Below, one piece after another: positions 17,422-25,629 of a DNA stretch of 64,000 bases. Within the stretch, counting starts at the first letter, position 1; each line of letters begins with the position of its first letter. The stretch comes from Pseudomonas sp. GM74. Lineage in GTDB: Bacteria > Pseudomonadota > Gammaproteobacteria > Pseudomonadales > Pseudomonadaceae. The stretch spans positions 186,001 to 250,000 of the forward strand of contig NZ_AKJG01000041.1 in assembly GCF_000282455.1 (NCBI RefSeq). The letters are read 5' to 3'. The notes under the pieces were generated by a model. It had not been told where the DNA came from. It searched no databases and was given only the letters and a program-made list of their open reading frames with translations. The position numbers and the translations under genes were made by a program.

Positions 17422-18126
17422 ATGTTGCAACGTTATCTCTGGAAGCTGTTGCCCAAGTCGCAACGGGCTTTTCTGCTGGGGCGCCTGTCGGTCGTGGACC
17501 GTCAAGTGGTGAACAAGTCGATGTCGGCCAACGTCAGTTTCCCCGAGCCCTTCGAGCAGCGTTCCTGTCTGTTCATCCACGTCCCCAAATGTGCCGGCAG
17601 CAGTGTCTGTGCAGCCATGTTTGACGACTGGAGCCCGGGCCACTTGCCGTTGTACTGGTACGAGCAGCAATTTCCCGAGCAGTTTGCCGCCAGTTTCAAG
17701 TTCGCGTTCGTCCGCGATCCCCTGGAAAGAGCCTACTCGGCCTACGCATTCCTGCGGGGCAACGCCTTGGGTAAACGGGATCACGCGGCGCAGAAACTGG
17801 TCAACCACTACCGTGACTTTGATGATTTCGTCGGCCGCTGGTTGCATCCGGAGACGATCCAGCGACAGTTGCACTTCGCCGCGCAAACGGATTTCCTGAC
17901 GGATTCCATGGGCCATCTGGCGCTGGACTTCGTTGGCTACCAGGAACACCTGGAGCGGGATTTCAGGCTGGTTTGCGAGCAATTGGGCTATCCGGTGGAA
18001 TTGCCCCACGTGAACCGGTCGCAGCAGCGGCGCCCGATGCTGGCGCGCGAGTTCTGCACGGTACGTACCCGCAGGCTGGTGCGGCGGGTCTATCGGCGTG
18101 ATTACGAGATGCTTGGATATGAATGA
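17422..18126 (+). CDS. sulfotransferase family 2 protein
   Basis: A 234-residue PAPS-dependent sulfotransferase candidate. The 5'-phosphosulfate loop is visible as FIHVPKCAGSSV (around residues 52-62), and the 3'-phosphate-binding segment as FAFVRDPLERAYSAY with the usual arginine and serine. The length is typical for bacterial carbohydrate sulfotransferases. I place the start at ATG 17422 (MLQRYLW); a TTG at 17383 would add 13 residues. It has its own transcription unit between the msbA terminator and hldE, a pair I remember as adjacent in P. aeruginosa. The substrate is unknown; LPS core, O-antigen or another surface glycan are plausible from context. Confidence 0.8.
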   Translation: MLQRYLWKLLPKSQRAFLLGRLSVVDRQVVNKSMSANVSFPEPFEQRSCLFIHVPKCAGSSVCAAMFDDWSPGHLPLYWYEQQFPEQFAASFKFAFVRDPLERAYSAYAFLRGNALGKRDHAAQKLVNHYRDFDDFVGRWLHPETIQRQLHFAAQTDFLTDSMGHLALDFVGYQEHLERDFRLVCEQLGYPVELPHVNRSQQRRPMLAREFCTVRTRRLVRRVYRRDYEMLGYE

Positions 18127-18148
18127 AGTCGAAGCGTATTCTCTCCCG

Positions 18149-18177
18149 GTTTGTTGCTCAAAAAATGAGCAATAAAC
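18149..18177. repeat. short inverted repeat between the sulfotransferase gene and hldE
   Basis: GTTTGTTGCTCA and TGAGCAATAAAC can pair over 12 positions with one G-U, closing an AAAAA loop. It lies about 20 bp after the sulfotransferase stop. There is no downstream T-run, so it may be a weak terminator or an mRNA-stabilising hairpin. Confidence 0.5.
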
Positions 18178-18270
18178 CCCGGCGAATCATCCGGTTGCAG
18201 CCACCGCACAAGCCGACACCAACCCTGTGTTAATATCGCGCCCCTGTTCATTCTGTATGTGGGTTGCACC

Positions 18271-19692
18271 ATGAAGTTGTCCATGCCGCGATTCGATCAA
18301 GCCCCTGTCTTGGTAGTCGGCGATGTCATGCTCGACCGTTACTGGCATGGTGGTACCTCACGGATTTCTCCTGAGGCACCGGTGCCGGTGGTCAAGGTCG
18401 ATCACATCGAAGACCGCCCGGGCGGTGCTGCCAACGTTGCCTTGAACATTGCCGCCCTGGGGGCTCCGGCCTCGCTGGTCGGTGTCACCGGCGACGATGA
18501 AGCCGCCAACAGCCTGGTCAACAGCCTCAAGGGCGCTGGCGTACGTGCCATCTTCCAGCGTATTGCGCACCAGCCGACCATCGTCAAGCTGCGGGTCATG
18601 AGCCGTCACCAGCAGCTGCTGCGCATCGACTTCGAAGAACCCTTCGCCACCGACGCGCTGGCGCTGGTCGCGCAGGTCGATGAGTTGCTCGAAGGTATCA
18701 AGGTGCTGGTGCTGTCCGACTACGGCAAAGGCGCGCTGAAAAACCATCAGGCGCTGATCCAGGCCGCCCGTGCCCGTGGCATTCCGGTGCTGGCCGATCC
18801 CAAGGGCAAGGATTTCTCGATCTACCGCGGTGCGAGCCTGATCACGCCAAACCTCAACGAATTCGAAACCATCGTCGGTGGGTGCGCCGACGAGCACGAA
18901 TTGGTAAGCAAGGGCGCGCAGTTGATGCACGACCTGGACCTCGGTGCCTTGCTGGTGACCCGTGGTGAGCACGGCATGACCTTGCTGCGCCCGGATCATC
19001 CGGCGCTGCACTTGCCGGCCCGGGCCCGTGAAGTGTTCGACGTGACCGGTGCCGGCGATACGGTAATTTCCACCCTGGCGGCCGCGATTGCCGCTGGCGA
19101 AGAACTGCCCCATGCGGTGGCTCTGGCCAACCTGGCGGCGGGCATCGTGGTCGGCAAGCTCGGTACGGCGGCCATCAGTGCGCCGGAACTGCGTCGTGCG
19201 ATTCAGCGAGAGGAGGGGTCCGAGCGCGGTGTGCTGGGTCTTGAGCAGCTGTTGCTGGCGGTCGATGACGCCCGCGCGCACAACGAGCGGATCGTGTTCA
19301 CCAACGGTTGCTTCGACATCCTGCACGCCGGTCACGTGACCTATCTGGAACAGGCGCGGGCCCAGGGCGATCGACTGATCGTGGCAATCAACGACGATGC
19401 ATCGGTCAGCCGCCTGAAAGGGCCGGGCCGTCCGATCAACAGTGTCGACCGGCGCATGGCCGTATTGGCCGGCCTGGGTGCGGTGGACTGGGTGATCAGT
19501 TTCTCGGAGGGCACCCCGGAAAACCTGCTGAGCGCGGTCAAGCCGGACGTGTTGGTCAAGGGCGGCGACTACGGGATCGACCAGGTGGTCGGTGCGGACA
19601 TCGTGACGGCCTATGGCGGTACCGTGAAAGTGCTGGGGCTGGTGGAAAACAGCTCCACTACCGCGATTGTCGAGAAGATCCGCAAGTCGTAG
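18271..19692 (+). CDS. hldE: bifunctional heptose 7-phosphate kinase / heptose 1-phosphate adenylyltransferase HldE
   Basis: A 473-residue enzyme making ADP-heptose for the LPS inner core. The N-terminal ribokinase-like domain (1 to about 315) shows VVGDVMLDRYWHG, RPGGAANVALN and the anion-hole DVTGAGDTV. The C-terminal cytidylyltransferase-like domain begins at FTNGCFDILHAGHVTYL with the HxGH nucleotidyl-transfer motif. I choose ATG 18271; a GTG at 18259 would add only four residues. Kinase and adenylyltransferase halves are fused, as is usual in gammaproteobacteria. Confidence 0.97.
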   Translation: MKLSMPRFDQAPVLVVGDVMLDRYWHGGTSRISPEAPVPVVKVDHIEDRPGGAANVALNIAALGAPASLVGVTGDDEAANSLVNSLKGAGVRAIFQRIAHQPTIVKLRVMSRHQQLLRIDFEEPFATDALALVAQVDELLEGIKVLVLSDYGKGALKNHQALIQAARARGIPVLADPKGKDFSIYRGASLITPNLNEFETIVGGCADEHELVSKGAQLMHDLDLGALLVTRGEHGMTLLRPDHPALHLPARAREVFDVTGAGDTVISTLAAAIAAGEELPHAVALANLAAGIVVGKLGTAAISAPELRRAIQREEGSERGVLGLEQLLLAVDDARAHNERIVFTNGCFDILHAGHVTYLEQARAQGDRLIVAINDDASVSRLKGPGRPINSVDRRMAVLAGLGAVDWVISFSEGTPENLLSAVKPDVLVKGGDYGIDQVVGADIVTAYGGTVKVLGLVENSSTTAIVEKIRKS

Positions 19693-19741
19693 GCGCTGGC
19701 GTAGCCTGCGATCTATTCAGGTGGCCAGGGGCTCGTAAAAT

Positions 19742-19798
19742 CAAAAGATCGCAGCCTGCGGCAGCTCCTGCATGGAGTACGCAGACTGCGATCTTTTG
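19742..19798. terminator. bidirectional hairpin between hldE and the convergent gene
   Basis: CAAAAGATCGCAG at 19742-19754 and its exact complement at 19786-19798 enclose the genus-typical sequence CCTGCGGCAGCTCC. With A/T-rich ends it can terminate transcription from both sides of this convergent pair. The same core recurs at 25550-25626. Confidence 0.75.
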
Positions 19799-19801
19799 CG
19801 T

Positions 19802-20770
19802 TTAAGAGCTTACCTTTTTACGCGGGACGATTTTCTTCAGCAGCAATTTGGCCTTGCCGCGCAACCGCGCCAGGCCCGAATCCTTCCCCGGCGGGGTCAG
19901 ACCCTGCTGCCTCACCCAGTCCTTCCAGCGAATTCGCTCGTCGCGAACCAGCCAGCCTTCCTGTCGGGCAAAACTCTCGGCCAGGTACAGTCCGCGAGTG
20001 CTGGCGGGGTATAGCTGATCCTTTTTCAGGGTGTACAACTCAGCCATCGGGTGGCCGTCCTGCAAGGGCATCAAGTACAGATCGGGGCGCTTGCGGTCGA
20101 GGCGGGCGACGAGTTGATCGCCTTCCAGTCGTTCGTCGACATGGAACAGGCTCAGGGATTTGGCATCCTTGGGGACGTCCAGGCGCAAGTCGTAGATCAG
20201 TTGCAGCGAGGCCGTTGGCAAATGCACGTAAGCCCGCGGACGCTCCATCAGCATCAGGTTGGCGCAACGTACCGGCCGCGCCGAACCGGACAGTGGCGAC
20301 AAGCGAAACGGCAGGGCTTCACGGTAATGCAGGGCGGCCGAGTAGGGCGCCGGCAGCCAGGTGTCGTTGAACCGCCCACCGAGCCAGCCTTCCGGGGTTT
20401 CGAGCAGGCATTCTTCGGCTATCTCCTGGATTGCCGTATGCAAGGGCAGGTTCAGTTCATGGGCCGGCACGTACCCCGAGATCAGCTTGAGCACCACATC
20501 GCCACGGTCCTGCCGGCGTTGGCGCACCAGCACCCAATAGTCGCGATTCTGCCAATGCAGGGTCAGGCGCACCGAAACCCCGAGGTTGGCCAGTTCCAGG
20601 GCAAACCGTTCGCTGTCGCCAACCGTCACCGGGCGACGACGTTGCAGGGTCTGGGAGAAATTCAGCGGCCTGCCGACGCTCTGATAAGCCAGGCCTTCGG
20701 GGGTCGCTTCGACGAATAACGGCAGGGTCTTGAAGTTGCTCGGGTTCTTTCTGATGAGCGTACGCGACAT
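19802..20770 (-). CDS. conserved hypothetical protein with a Nudix-like helix
   Basis: A 322-residue soluble protein I cannot assign firmly. The position corresponds to the uncharacterised P. aeruginosa gene next to the aldo/keto reductase after hldE. A segment around residues 98-121 (GYVPAHE then AIQEIAEECLLE) resembles a Nudix box (GX5E then REUXEE) but with two extra residues in the spacer and Gln for the Arg, so hydrolase activity is doubtful. The C-terminus is very basic (KAKLLLKKIVPRKK). It is followed downstream by the hldE-side terminator and lies 32 bp after the aldo/keto reductase gene in the same orientation. Confidence 0.6.
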   Translation of the reverse strand: MSRTLIRKNPSNFKTLPLFVEATPEGLAYQSVGRPLNFSQTLQRRRPVTVGDSERFALELANLGVSVRLTLHWQNRDYWVLVRQRRQDRGDVVLKLISGYVPAHELNLPLHTAIQEIAEECLLETPEGWLGGRFNDTWLPAPYSAALHYREALPFRLSPLSGSARPVRCANLMLMERPRAYVHLPTASLQLIYDLRLDVPKDAKSLSLFHVDERLEGDQLVARLDRKRPDLYLMPLQDGHPMAELYTLKKDQLYPASTRGLYLAESFARQEGWLVRDERIRWKDWVRQQGLTPPGKDSGLARLRGKAKLLLKKIVPRKKVSS

Positions 20771-20802
20771 GTCGGCTCCTGCTTAAGGCCGCGTGGGCGG
20801 CG

Positions 20803-21615
20803 TCAGTGGCTACGTAGGACCTGGGCAACGGTCGCGACATTGTGGGCGAGGTGCAGCGGATTGATGGTCCCGACAATAGCACTGGCAACACCCGGATGTT
20901 CAAACAACAACTCGAAACTGGCGCGCACCGGATCCACGCCCGGGCTCAGGCAAACATGACCACTGGCGAGGGCTTTCTTGACCAGAATGGCTTTGCCGTG
21001 TGCAGCAGCATAGTCAATGACGGCCTTCTCGTTTTGTTCGTTCAGATTGTAGGTGACCATCGCGCAATCGCCTTGCTCCAGTGCTTTGAGGCCACCGTCG
21101 ACGGTTTTGCCGGAAAAGCCGAAACCGCGAATCTTGCCTTCGGCCTTGAGCTTGGCGAGGGTGTCGTAGACTTCGCAGTCATTGAGGATCGCCAGGTCGT
21201 TGCCATCGGAGTGCACCAGCACCAGGTCGATGAAGTCTGTTTCCAGGCGTTGCAGGCTGCGTTCCACCGACATACGTGTGTGCGCGGCGCTGAAATCGTG
21301 ACGGGACTGGCCGTCGGCAAACTCTTCGCCGACCTTGCTGACAATCACCCAATCCTGACGCTGACCACGCAGCAGCGGGCCGAGGCGTTCTTCGCTGCGA
21401 CCGTAGGCCGGGGCGGTATCGATCAGGTTGATGCCCATGTCGCGGGCGAGTTTGAGCAGCATGCGTGCTTCGTCGTCATCGGGAATCTGGAAGCCGTTGG
21501 GGTACTTCACCCCTTGGTCGCGGCCAAGTTTTACCGTGCCCAGGCCCAGGGGTGAAACCAGCAGGCCGGTGCTGCCCAGCGGGCGATGCAGGTCGTGCAG
21601 GGTCGGTTGGTTCAT
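20803..21615 (-). CDS. aldo/keto reductase
   Basis: A 270-residue NADPH-dependent oxidoreductase of the AKR superfamily with a TIM-barrel pattern. The catalytic tetrad is visible: Asp and Tyr in NLIDTAPAYGRSEE, Lys in VIVSKVG, and His in LVLVHSDGND. The start overlaps the end of the upstream FAD-protein gene by 4 bp (ATGA), so the two are translationally coupled and may act in one pathway. The substrate is unknown. Confidence 0.88.
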   Translation of the reverse strand: MNQPTLHDLHRPLGSTGLLVSPLGLGTVKLGRDQGVKYPNGFQIPDDDEARMLLKLARDMGINLIDTAPAYGRSEERLGPLLRGQRQDWVIVSKVGEEFADGQSRHDFSAAHTRMSVERSLQRLETDFIDLVLVHSDGNDLAILNDCEVYDTLAKLKAEGKIRGFGFSGKTVDGGLKALEQGDCAMVTYNLNEQNEKAVIDYAAAHGKAILVKKALASGHVCLSPGVDPVRASFELLFEHPGVASAIVGTINPLHLAHNVATVAQVLRSH

Positions 21616-22787
21616 GGCAGCAGTTGCTCCCAGGCAGGTACGCCCATCGGCGGCTTCGGCAGTTCAGGCAGCGCGGCCGGGTGGCTTGGCTGGATGCCGT
21701 CGCGGGTCAGGCTGGCGATCACACGGTCGGCGAAGTCCGGCGCCAGGGCGAGTTTGGTCGGCCAGCCCACCAGCAGTCGGCCTTCCTCGGCCACAAAGGC
21801 GTTGTCGGGACGGGTCAGGCCTGATTGCAAGGGTTCGGCGCGATCCACGCGCAAGGTGGCCCATTGCACCGTGCTCAGGTCGATCCATGGCAGCAACTGG
21901 CCGAGTTCTTTCTGTGCGGTGGCGATCTGCTCGGCGGGCTCACGGGTCACGCCTTCGGATTCCGCGATATCGCCGCCGAGGTACCAGACCCATTGGCCAT
22001 CCGCCGCCGGGTGGGTGGTCACGGTGATGCGCGGTTTGGTACCACCACCCAGGCAGTGGGCGTACAGCGGTTTGAGGCTTGGCCCCTTGGCGATGATCAT
22101 GTGCAGCGGGCGGCGTTGCATGGCGGGTTGGCTCAGGCCCAGGGTTTCAAGCAATGCCGCGGTGCCGGCACCGGCGCTCAGGACGATGCGCTGGGCGCGG
22201 ATCTCGCGTTCGTCCACCTTCAGGCCGACCAGCACGCCGCCTTCGAGCAGCGGCTCGATCTTCTGCCCGGCGAGCAAGCCATCTCCAGCCAGATCGGCCA
22301 GGCGCTGGATCAGGCTTGGCACATCGACCACCAGTTCCGCCAGGCGATAGACCTTGCCCTTGAAGCGCTTGTCCTGCAGGGCTGGCGGCAATTGCTCGCC
22401 CTTGACCTGATCGACGCGACCGCGCACGGCTTTGCTGGCAAAGAAACTGGTGAGGTTGCCGGCCAGGGTGCCGGGGGACCAGAGGTAATGGGCCTCGGAC
22501 AGCAGGCGCACGCCGGACAGGTCCAGCTCGCCGTCACCGGCCAAGGCTTCACGCCAGCGGCGCGGCATGTCGGCGATGGCTTCCGAGGCACCGGTCAGTG
22601 CGCCATGCAGCGCGTATTTGGCGCCGCCGTGGATGATGCCCTGGGACTTCACACTCTGCCCGCCGCCGAGGCTGGCGCTTTCCACCAGCACAGTCGAAAA
22701 ACCCTGGCGGCGCAGGCGCGCGTTCAGCCAGAGGCCGGCGACACCAGCGCCGACAATCAGAATGTCGGTGGAAATAACGGATGGCAT
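21612..22787 (-). CDS. FAD-dependent oxidoreductase (glycerol-3-phosphate dehydrogenase / DAO-like)
   Basis: A 391-residue flavoprotein of the D-amino-acid-oxidase fold. The Rossmann motif is at the N-terminus (ILIVGAGVAGLWLNARLRRQGF), and SVKSQGIIHGGAKYAL resembles the GlpD/GlpA flavin loop. The start at 22787 gives the N-terminus expected for the fold; the frame is open further upstream, but that part lies in the intergenic region and the emrE-like gene. It is coupled to the aldo/keto reductase by a 4-bp overlap. The substrate is not predictable from the sequence. Confidence 0.85.
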   Translation of the reverse strand: MPSVISTDILIVGAGVAGLWLNARLRRQGFSTVLVESASLGGGQSVKSQGIIHGGAKYALHGALTGASEAIADMPRRWREALAGDGELDLSGVRLLSEAHYLWSPGTLAGNLTSFFASKAVRGRVDQVKGEQLPPALQDKRFKGKVYRLAELVVDVPSLIQRLADLAGDGLLAGQKIEPLLEGGVLVGLKVDEREIRAQRIVLSAGAGTAALLETLGLSQPAMQRRPLHMIIAKGPSLKPLYAHCLGGGTKPRITVTTHPAADGQWVWYLGGDIAESEGVTREPAEQIATAQKELGQLLPWIDLSTVQWATLRVDRAEPLQSGLTRPDNAFVAEEGRLLVGWPTKLALAPDFADRVIASLTRDGIQPSHPAALPELPKPPMGVPAWEQLLP

Positions 22788-22861
22788 GCAGCGACCTCTG
22801 TGTTCAAGACGAGGGCGCAGTATACAGACTCGAAGTGCAGGGGAGAGGTGAACGCAGAACC

Positions 22862-22885
22862 TGTGGGAGCGGGCTTGCTCCCACA
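22862..22885. repeat. short REP-like hairpin
   Basis: TGTGGGAGC and GCTCCCACA form a 9-bp stem with a GGGCTT loop in the 116-bp gap between the SMR gene and the FAD-oxidoreductase gene. It is a compact version of the GTGGGAGCGGGCTTGCTC family and a possible 3' end for the SMR transcript. Confidence 0.75.
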
Positions 22886-22903
22886 ATGGACCTCGCTTCG
22901 GGC

Positions 22904-23236
22904 TTAGTGACCGGCCGTTTTGGAGAACAGCTGGATGACCACGACGCCAAGGACGATGAGCGCCATCCCCAGCATCGCCGGCACGTCCAGCTTCTGCCCA
23001 TAGATAAACAGCGCCGCGACGCTGACCATCACGATCCCCATGCCGGCCCACACGGCGTACGCCACGCCCACCGGAACGCTGCGCACCACCAGGGTCAGCA
23101 TCCAGAAGGCAATGCCGTAGCCAATGATGACCAGCACCAGTGGCAGCGGAGTGCTGAGGCCTTTGACGGCTTTCATCGAAACAGTGGCAATCACTTCGGC
23201 GCAGATGGCAATGGCCAGGTAGTAGTAAGCGGTCAT
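22904..23236 (-). CDS. emrE: small multidrug resistance (SMR) transporter
   Basis: A 110-residue inner-membrane protein with four hydrophobic helices. The essential membrane glutamate is in the first helix (IAICAEVIATVSMKA, Glu14), and the GVAYAVWAGMG segment of helix 3 is characteristic. Dual-topology SMR pumps export quaternary ammonium compounds and cationic dyes in exchange for protons. It is divergent from a LysR regulator that may control it. The name follows the P. aeruginosa gene at the same position; a guanidinium-exporter (Gdx) specificity cannot be excluded. Confidence 0.85.
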   Translation of the reverse strand: MTAYYYLAIAICAEVIATVSMKAVKGLSTPLPLVLVIIGYGIAFWMLTLVVRSVPVGVAYAVWAGMGIVMVSVAALFIYGQKLDVPAMLGMALIVLGVVVIQLFSKTAGH

Positions 23237-23339
23237 GGGTCAATCCTCGTGTGAAGTGTTGCTCTCTGAGGTCGGCATTCTAGAGATTCGCCAGATGCGG
23301 TAAAGTCATTACCTATCTGTTTTGAAGATGGGTTTAGCC

Positions 23340-24242
23340 ATGAGCATGCAATGGAATCTGGAGCAGCTGCGGTTGTTTGTCAGCGTAGCGGAGCAGCGGT
23401 CGTTTTCTGCCGTGGCGCGGGATCAGCGCAAGGCGCAGTCGGCGGTCAGCAGCTCGATAGCGTTGCTGGAGGAAGACCTGGGCGTGAGCCTGTTCGATCG
23501 CAGCAGCGGCCGTCAGCCGAAACTCACTGAGGCTGGTACGGCTTTGCTGGACGAAGCGCGGGAAGTGTTGCGCCAGTGCGAACGGCTCAACGGCCGGGCG
23601 CTGGCGATGATGCGCGGGCAGGAAGCGCGTCTGCGCGTGGCGCAGGATGAGGCGATGCCTTATCAGCCGATCATCGAAAGCTTCGAAGCCCTGGCGGAAA
23701 AATTCCCCAGTCTTGAAGTGCAACTGACCAGCGCCGCCCAAGGTGATGTCGCGCGCAAGCTGGTGGAGCGGCGCGCCGATCTGGGTCTGCTGTTTTTTCA
23801 CGATCAGATTCCTGAGGCACTTGAGCGGCGGGTGCTGGGCAGCGTGGAAATGGTCACGGTGTGCGGCAAGGATCATCCGTTGGCGCGCAAAGGCGCAGTG
23901 GACGACCAACAACTGGCGCAGCATCGGCAGTTGCTGATGTCCACGGAGTCGAGCATTTATCCCGGCAGTGACCCGGCCAGCCCGCAAGTCTGGCGTGCCG
24001 ACAGCTTCTATGTGATGGCCGAATGGCTGGTGCGTGGCCTGGGCTGGGCCTGGTTGCCGCGTCACGTGGTGCAGTACCCGACCTATCAGAATCAGATGGT
24101 CGAACTGGTCAGCGAATGGACCCCGCCGGCCCTGGTGGTGGAACTGGTGTGGCGCCGGGATGAGCCGCTCGGTCCGGCCGCGCGCTGGCTCGCCGAACGT
24201 TTTGCCGTGCACTTGCAGACGATAGGCGAAAAAAGCCGATAA
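23340..24242 (+). CDS. LysR-family transcriptional regulator
   Basis: A regulator of about 300 residues. The N-terminal winged helix-turn-helix is clear (LRLFVSVAEQRSFSAVARDQRKAQSAVSSSIALLEEDLGVSLFDRS), followed by a periplasmic-binding-like effector domain. Several start codons are in frame (TTG 23322, ATG 23328, 23340, 23346); none has an ideal ribosome site, and I choose 23340. It is transcribed divergently from the SMR gene across about 100 bp, the classical LysR arrangement, so the SMR pump is the likeliest target (inference). Confidence 0.85.
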   Translation: MSMQWNLEQLRLFVSVAEQRSFSAVARDQRKAQSAVSSSIALLEEDLGVSLFDRSSGRQPKLTEAGTALLDEAREVLRQCERLNGRALAMMRGQEARLRVAQDEAMPYQPIIESFEALAEKFPSLEVQLTSAAQGDVARKLVERRADLGLLFFHDQIPEALERRVLGSVEMVTVCGKDHPLARKGAVDDQQLAQHRQLLMSTESSIYPGSDPASPQVWRADSFYVMAEWLVRGLGWAWLPRHVVQYPTYQNQMVELVSEWTPPALVVELVWRRDEPLGPAARWLAERFAVHLQTIGEKSR

Positions 24243-24253
24243 ACTCCGCCGCC

Positions 24254-25531
24254 ATGAATAGAACTCTCTACACCGCGCTGTTTTATATGGGGCTGCCATT
24301 GGTGGCGATTCGGCTTTGGCTGCGCGCGCGCAAGGCGCCGGCGTATGCCAGGCGCATCGGCGAGCGCTTCTCCTACGGGATGCCGGCGATGAAACCGGGC
24401 GGCATCTGGGTGCACGCCGTGTCGGTGGGCGAAAGCATTGCAGCGGCACCGATGATTCGTGCCTTGCTGGCGCGTTATCCGGATCTGCCGATCACCGTGA
24501 CCTGCATGACCCCGACCGGTTCGGAACGCATCCATGCACTGTTCGCCAATGAGCCGCGCATCCAGCACTGTTATCTGCCTTATGACCTGCCTTGCGCTGC
24601 CCGGCGTTTCCTCGATCGGGTCCGGCCGAAACTGGCGGTGATCATGGAAACCGAGCTGTGGCCCAACCATATCCATCAATGCGCCAAACGCGGGATCCCC
24701 GTGGCGCTGGCCAATGCGCGGCTGTCCGAGCGTTCGGCCAGGGGTTACGGCCGGTTCCCCAGGCTGACCCGGCCGATGCTGGCTGAGATGAGCCTGTTCG
24801 CGGTGCAGACCGAAGCCGAGGCCCAGCGCTTGCGCGACCTGGGTGCACGGACGGATACCGTCGAAGTGACCGGTTCGATCAAGTTCGACCTGACCATCGA
24901 CCCGCAACTGTTGAAACGCGCTGTTGAACTGCGCGGGCAATGGCAGGCGCTGGAACGACCGGTGTGGATCGCGGCCAGTACCCATGACGGCGAAGACGAG
25001 GTGGTACTGGCGGCTCATCGTCAGTTGTTGGCCAGTCACCCCGATGCTCTGCTGATTCTGGTACCGCGTCATCCGGAACGCTTCAATTCGGTGTACGGGT
25101 TGTGCCAGCAACAAGGCTTTGCCACGGTCCGGCGTTCCAGCGGCGATGTGGTCAGCGCGAATATTTCAGTGCTGCTGGGCGACACCATGGGCGAGTTGCT
25201 GTTTCTCTACGCCCTGGCTGACAGTGCATTCGTCGGTGGCAGCCTGGTGCCCAATGGCGGACATAACCTGCTGGAGCCAGCGGCCCTCGCTAAACCGGTA
25301 TTAAGCGGGCCACATCTTTTCAACTTCCTCGAAATCGCCGCGCAGTTGCGCAGTGCCGGGGCGTTGCAGGAAGTGGAGGATGCCGAAGGGCTGGCGGTGG
25401 CGGTACAGCGGCTGTTCGAGCTGCCCCGTGATGCGCAGCGCATGGCAGAGGCCGGTTTGAAAGTGATGCGCACCAATCAGGGGGCATTGCAACGCTTGCT
25501 GGATGGGTTGGGGCGGTTGATCGACCGGTAG
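24254..25531 (+). CDS. waaA: Kdo transferase WaaA (KdtA)
   Basis: A 425-residue GT30-family enzyme that adds Kdo residues from CMP-Kdo to lipid IVA at the inner membrane. It has an N-terminal membrane anchor (LYTALFYMGLPLVAIRLWL), then RIGERF and the conserved GGIWVHAVSVGE with the catalytic-type glutamate, METELWPN, and GGSLVPNGGHNLLEPA near the C-terminus. It begins 11 bp after the LysR gene. The essential function and full length make this call secure. Confidence 0.96.
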   Translation: MNRTLYTALFYMGLPLVAIRLWLRARKAPAYARRIGERFSYGMPAMKPGGIWVHAVSVGESIAAAPMIRALLARYPDLPITVTCMTPTGSERIHALFANEPRIQHCYLPYDLPCAARRFLDRVRPKLAVIMETELWPNHIHQCAKRGIPVALANARLSERSARGYGRFPRLTRPMLAEMSLFAVQTEAEAQRLRDLGARTDTVEVTGSIKFDLTIDPQLLKRAVELRGQWQALERPVWIAASTHDGEDEVVLAAHRQLLASHPDALLILVPRHPERFNSVYGLCQQQGFATVRRSSGDVVSANISVLLGDTMGELLFLYALADSAFVGGSLVPNGGHNLLEPAALAKPVLSGPHLFNFLEIAAQLRSAGALQEVEDAEGLAVAVQRLFELPRDAQRMAEAGLKVMRTNQGALQRLLDGLGRLIDR

Positions 25532-25549
25532 ACCGAGTCGTCTGGCAGA

Positions 25550-25626
25550 AAAAGATCGCAGCCTGCGGCAGCTCCTACACGGATTGATGTTCATCCTGTA
25601 GGAGCTGCCGCAGGCTGCGATCTTTT
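25550..25626. terminator. perfect 30-bp palindromic bidirectional terminator
   Basis: The 30-bp arms at 25550-25579 and 25597-25626 are exact inverted complements (AAAAGATCGCAGCCTGCGGC...), with a 17-bp loop and T/A tracts at both ends. It sits exactly between the convergent waaA and TolC-type genes and fits a terminator working in both directions. It is also a member of the CTGCGGCAGCTCC repeat family. Confidence 0.85.
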
Positions 25627-25629
25627 GCT

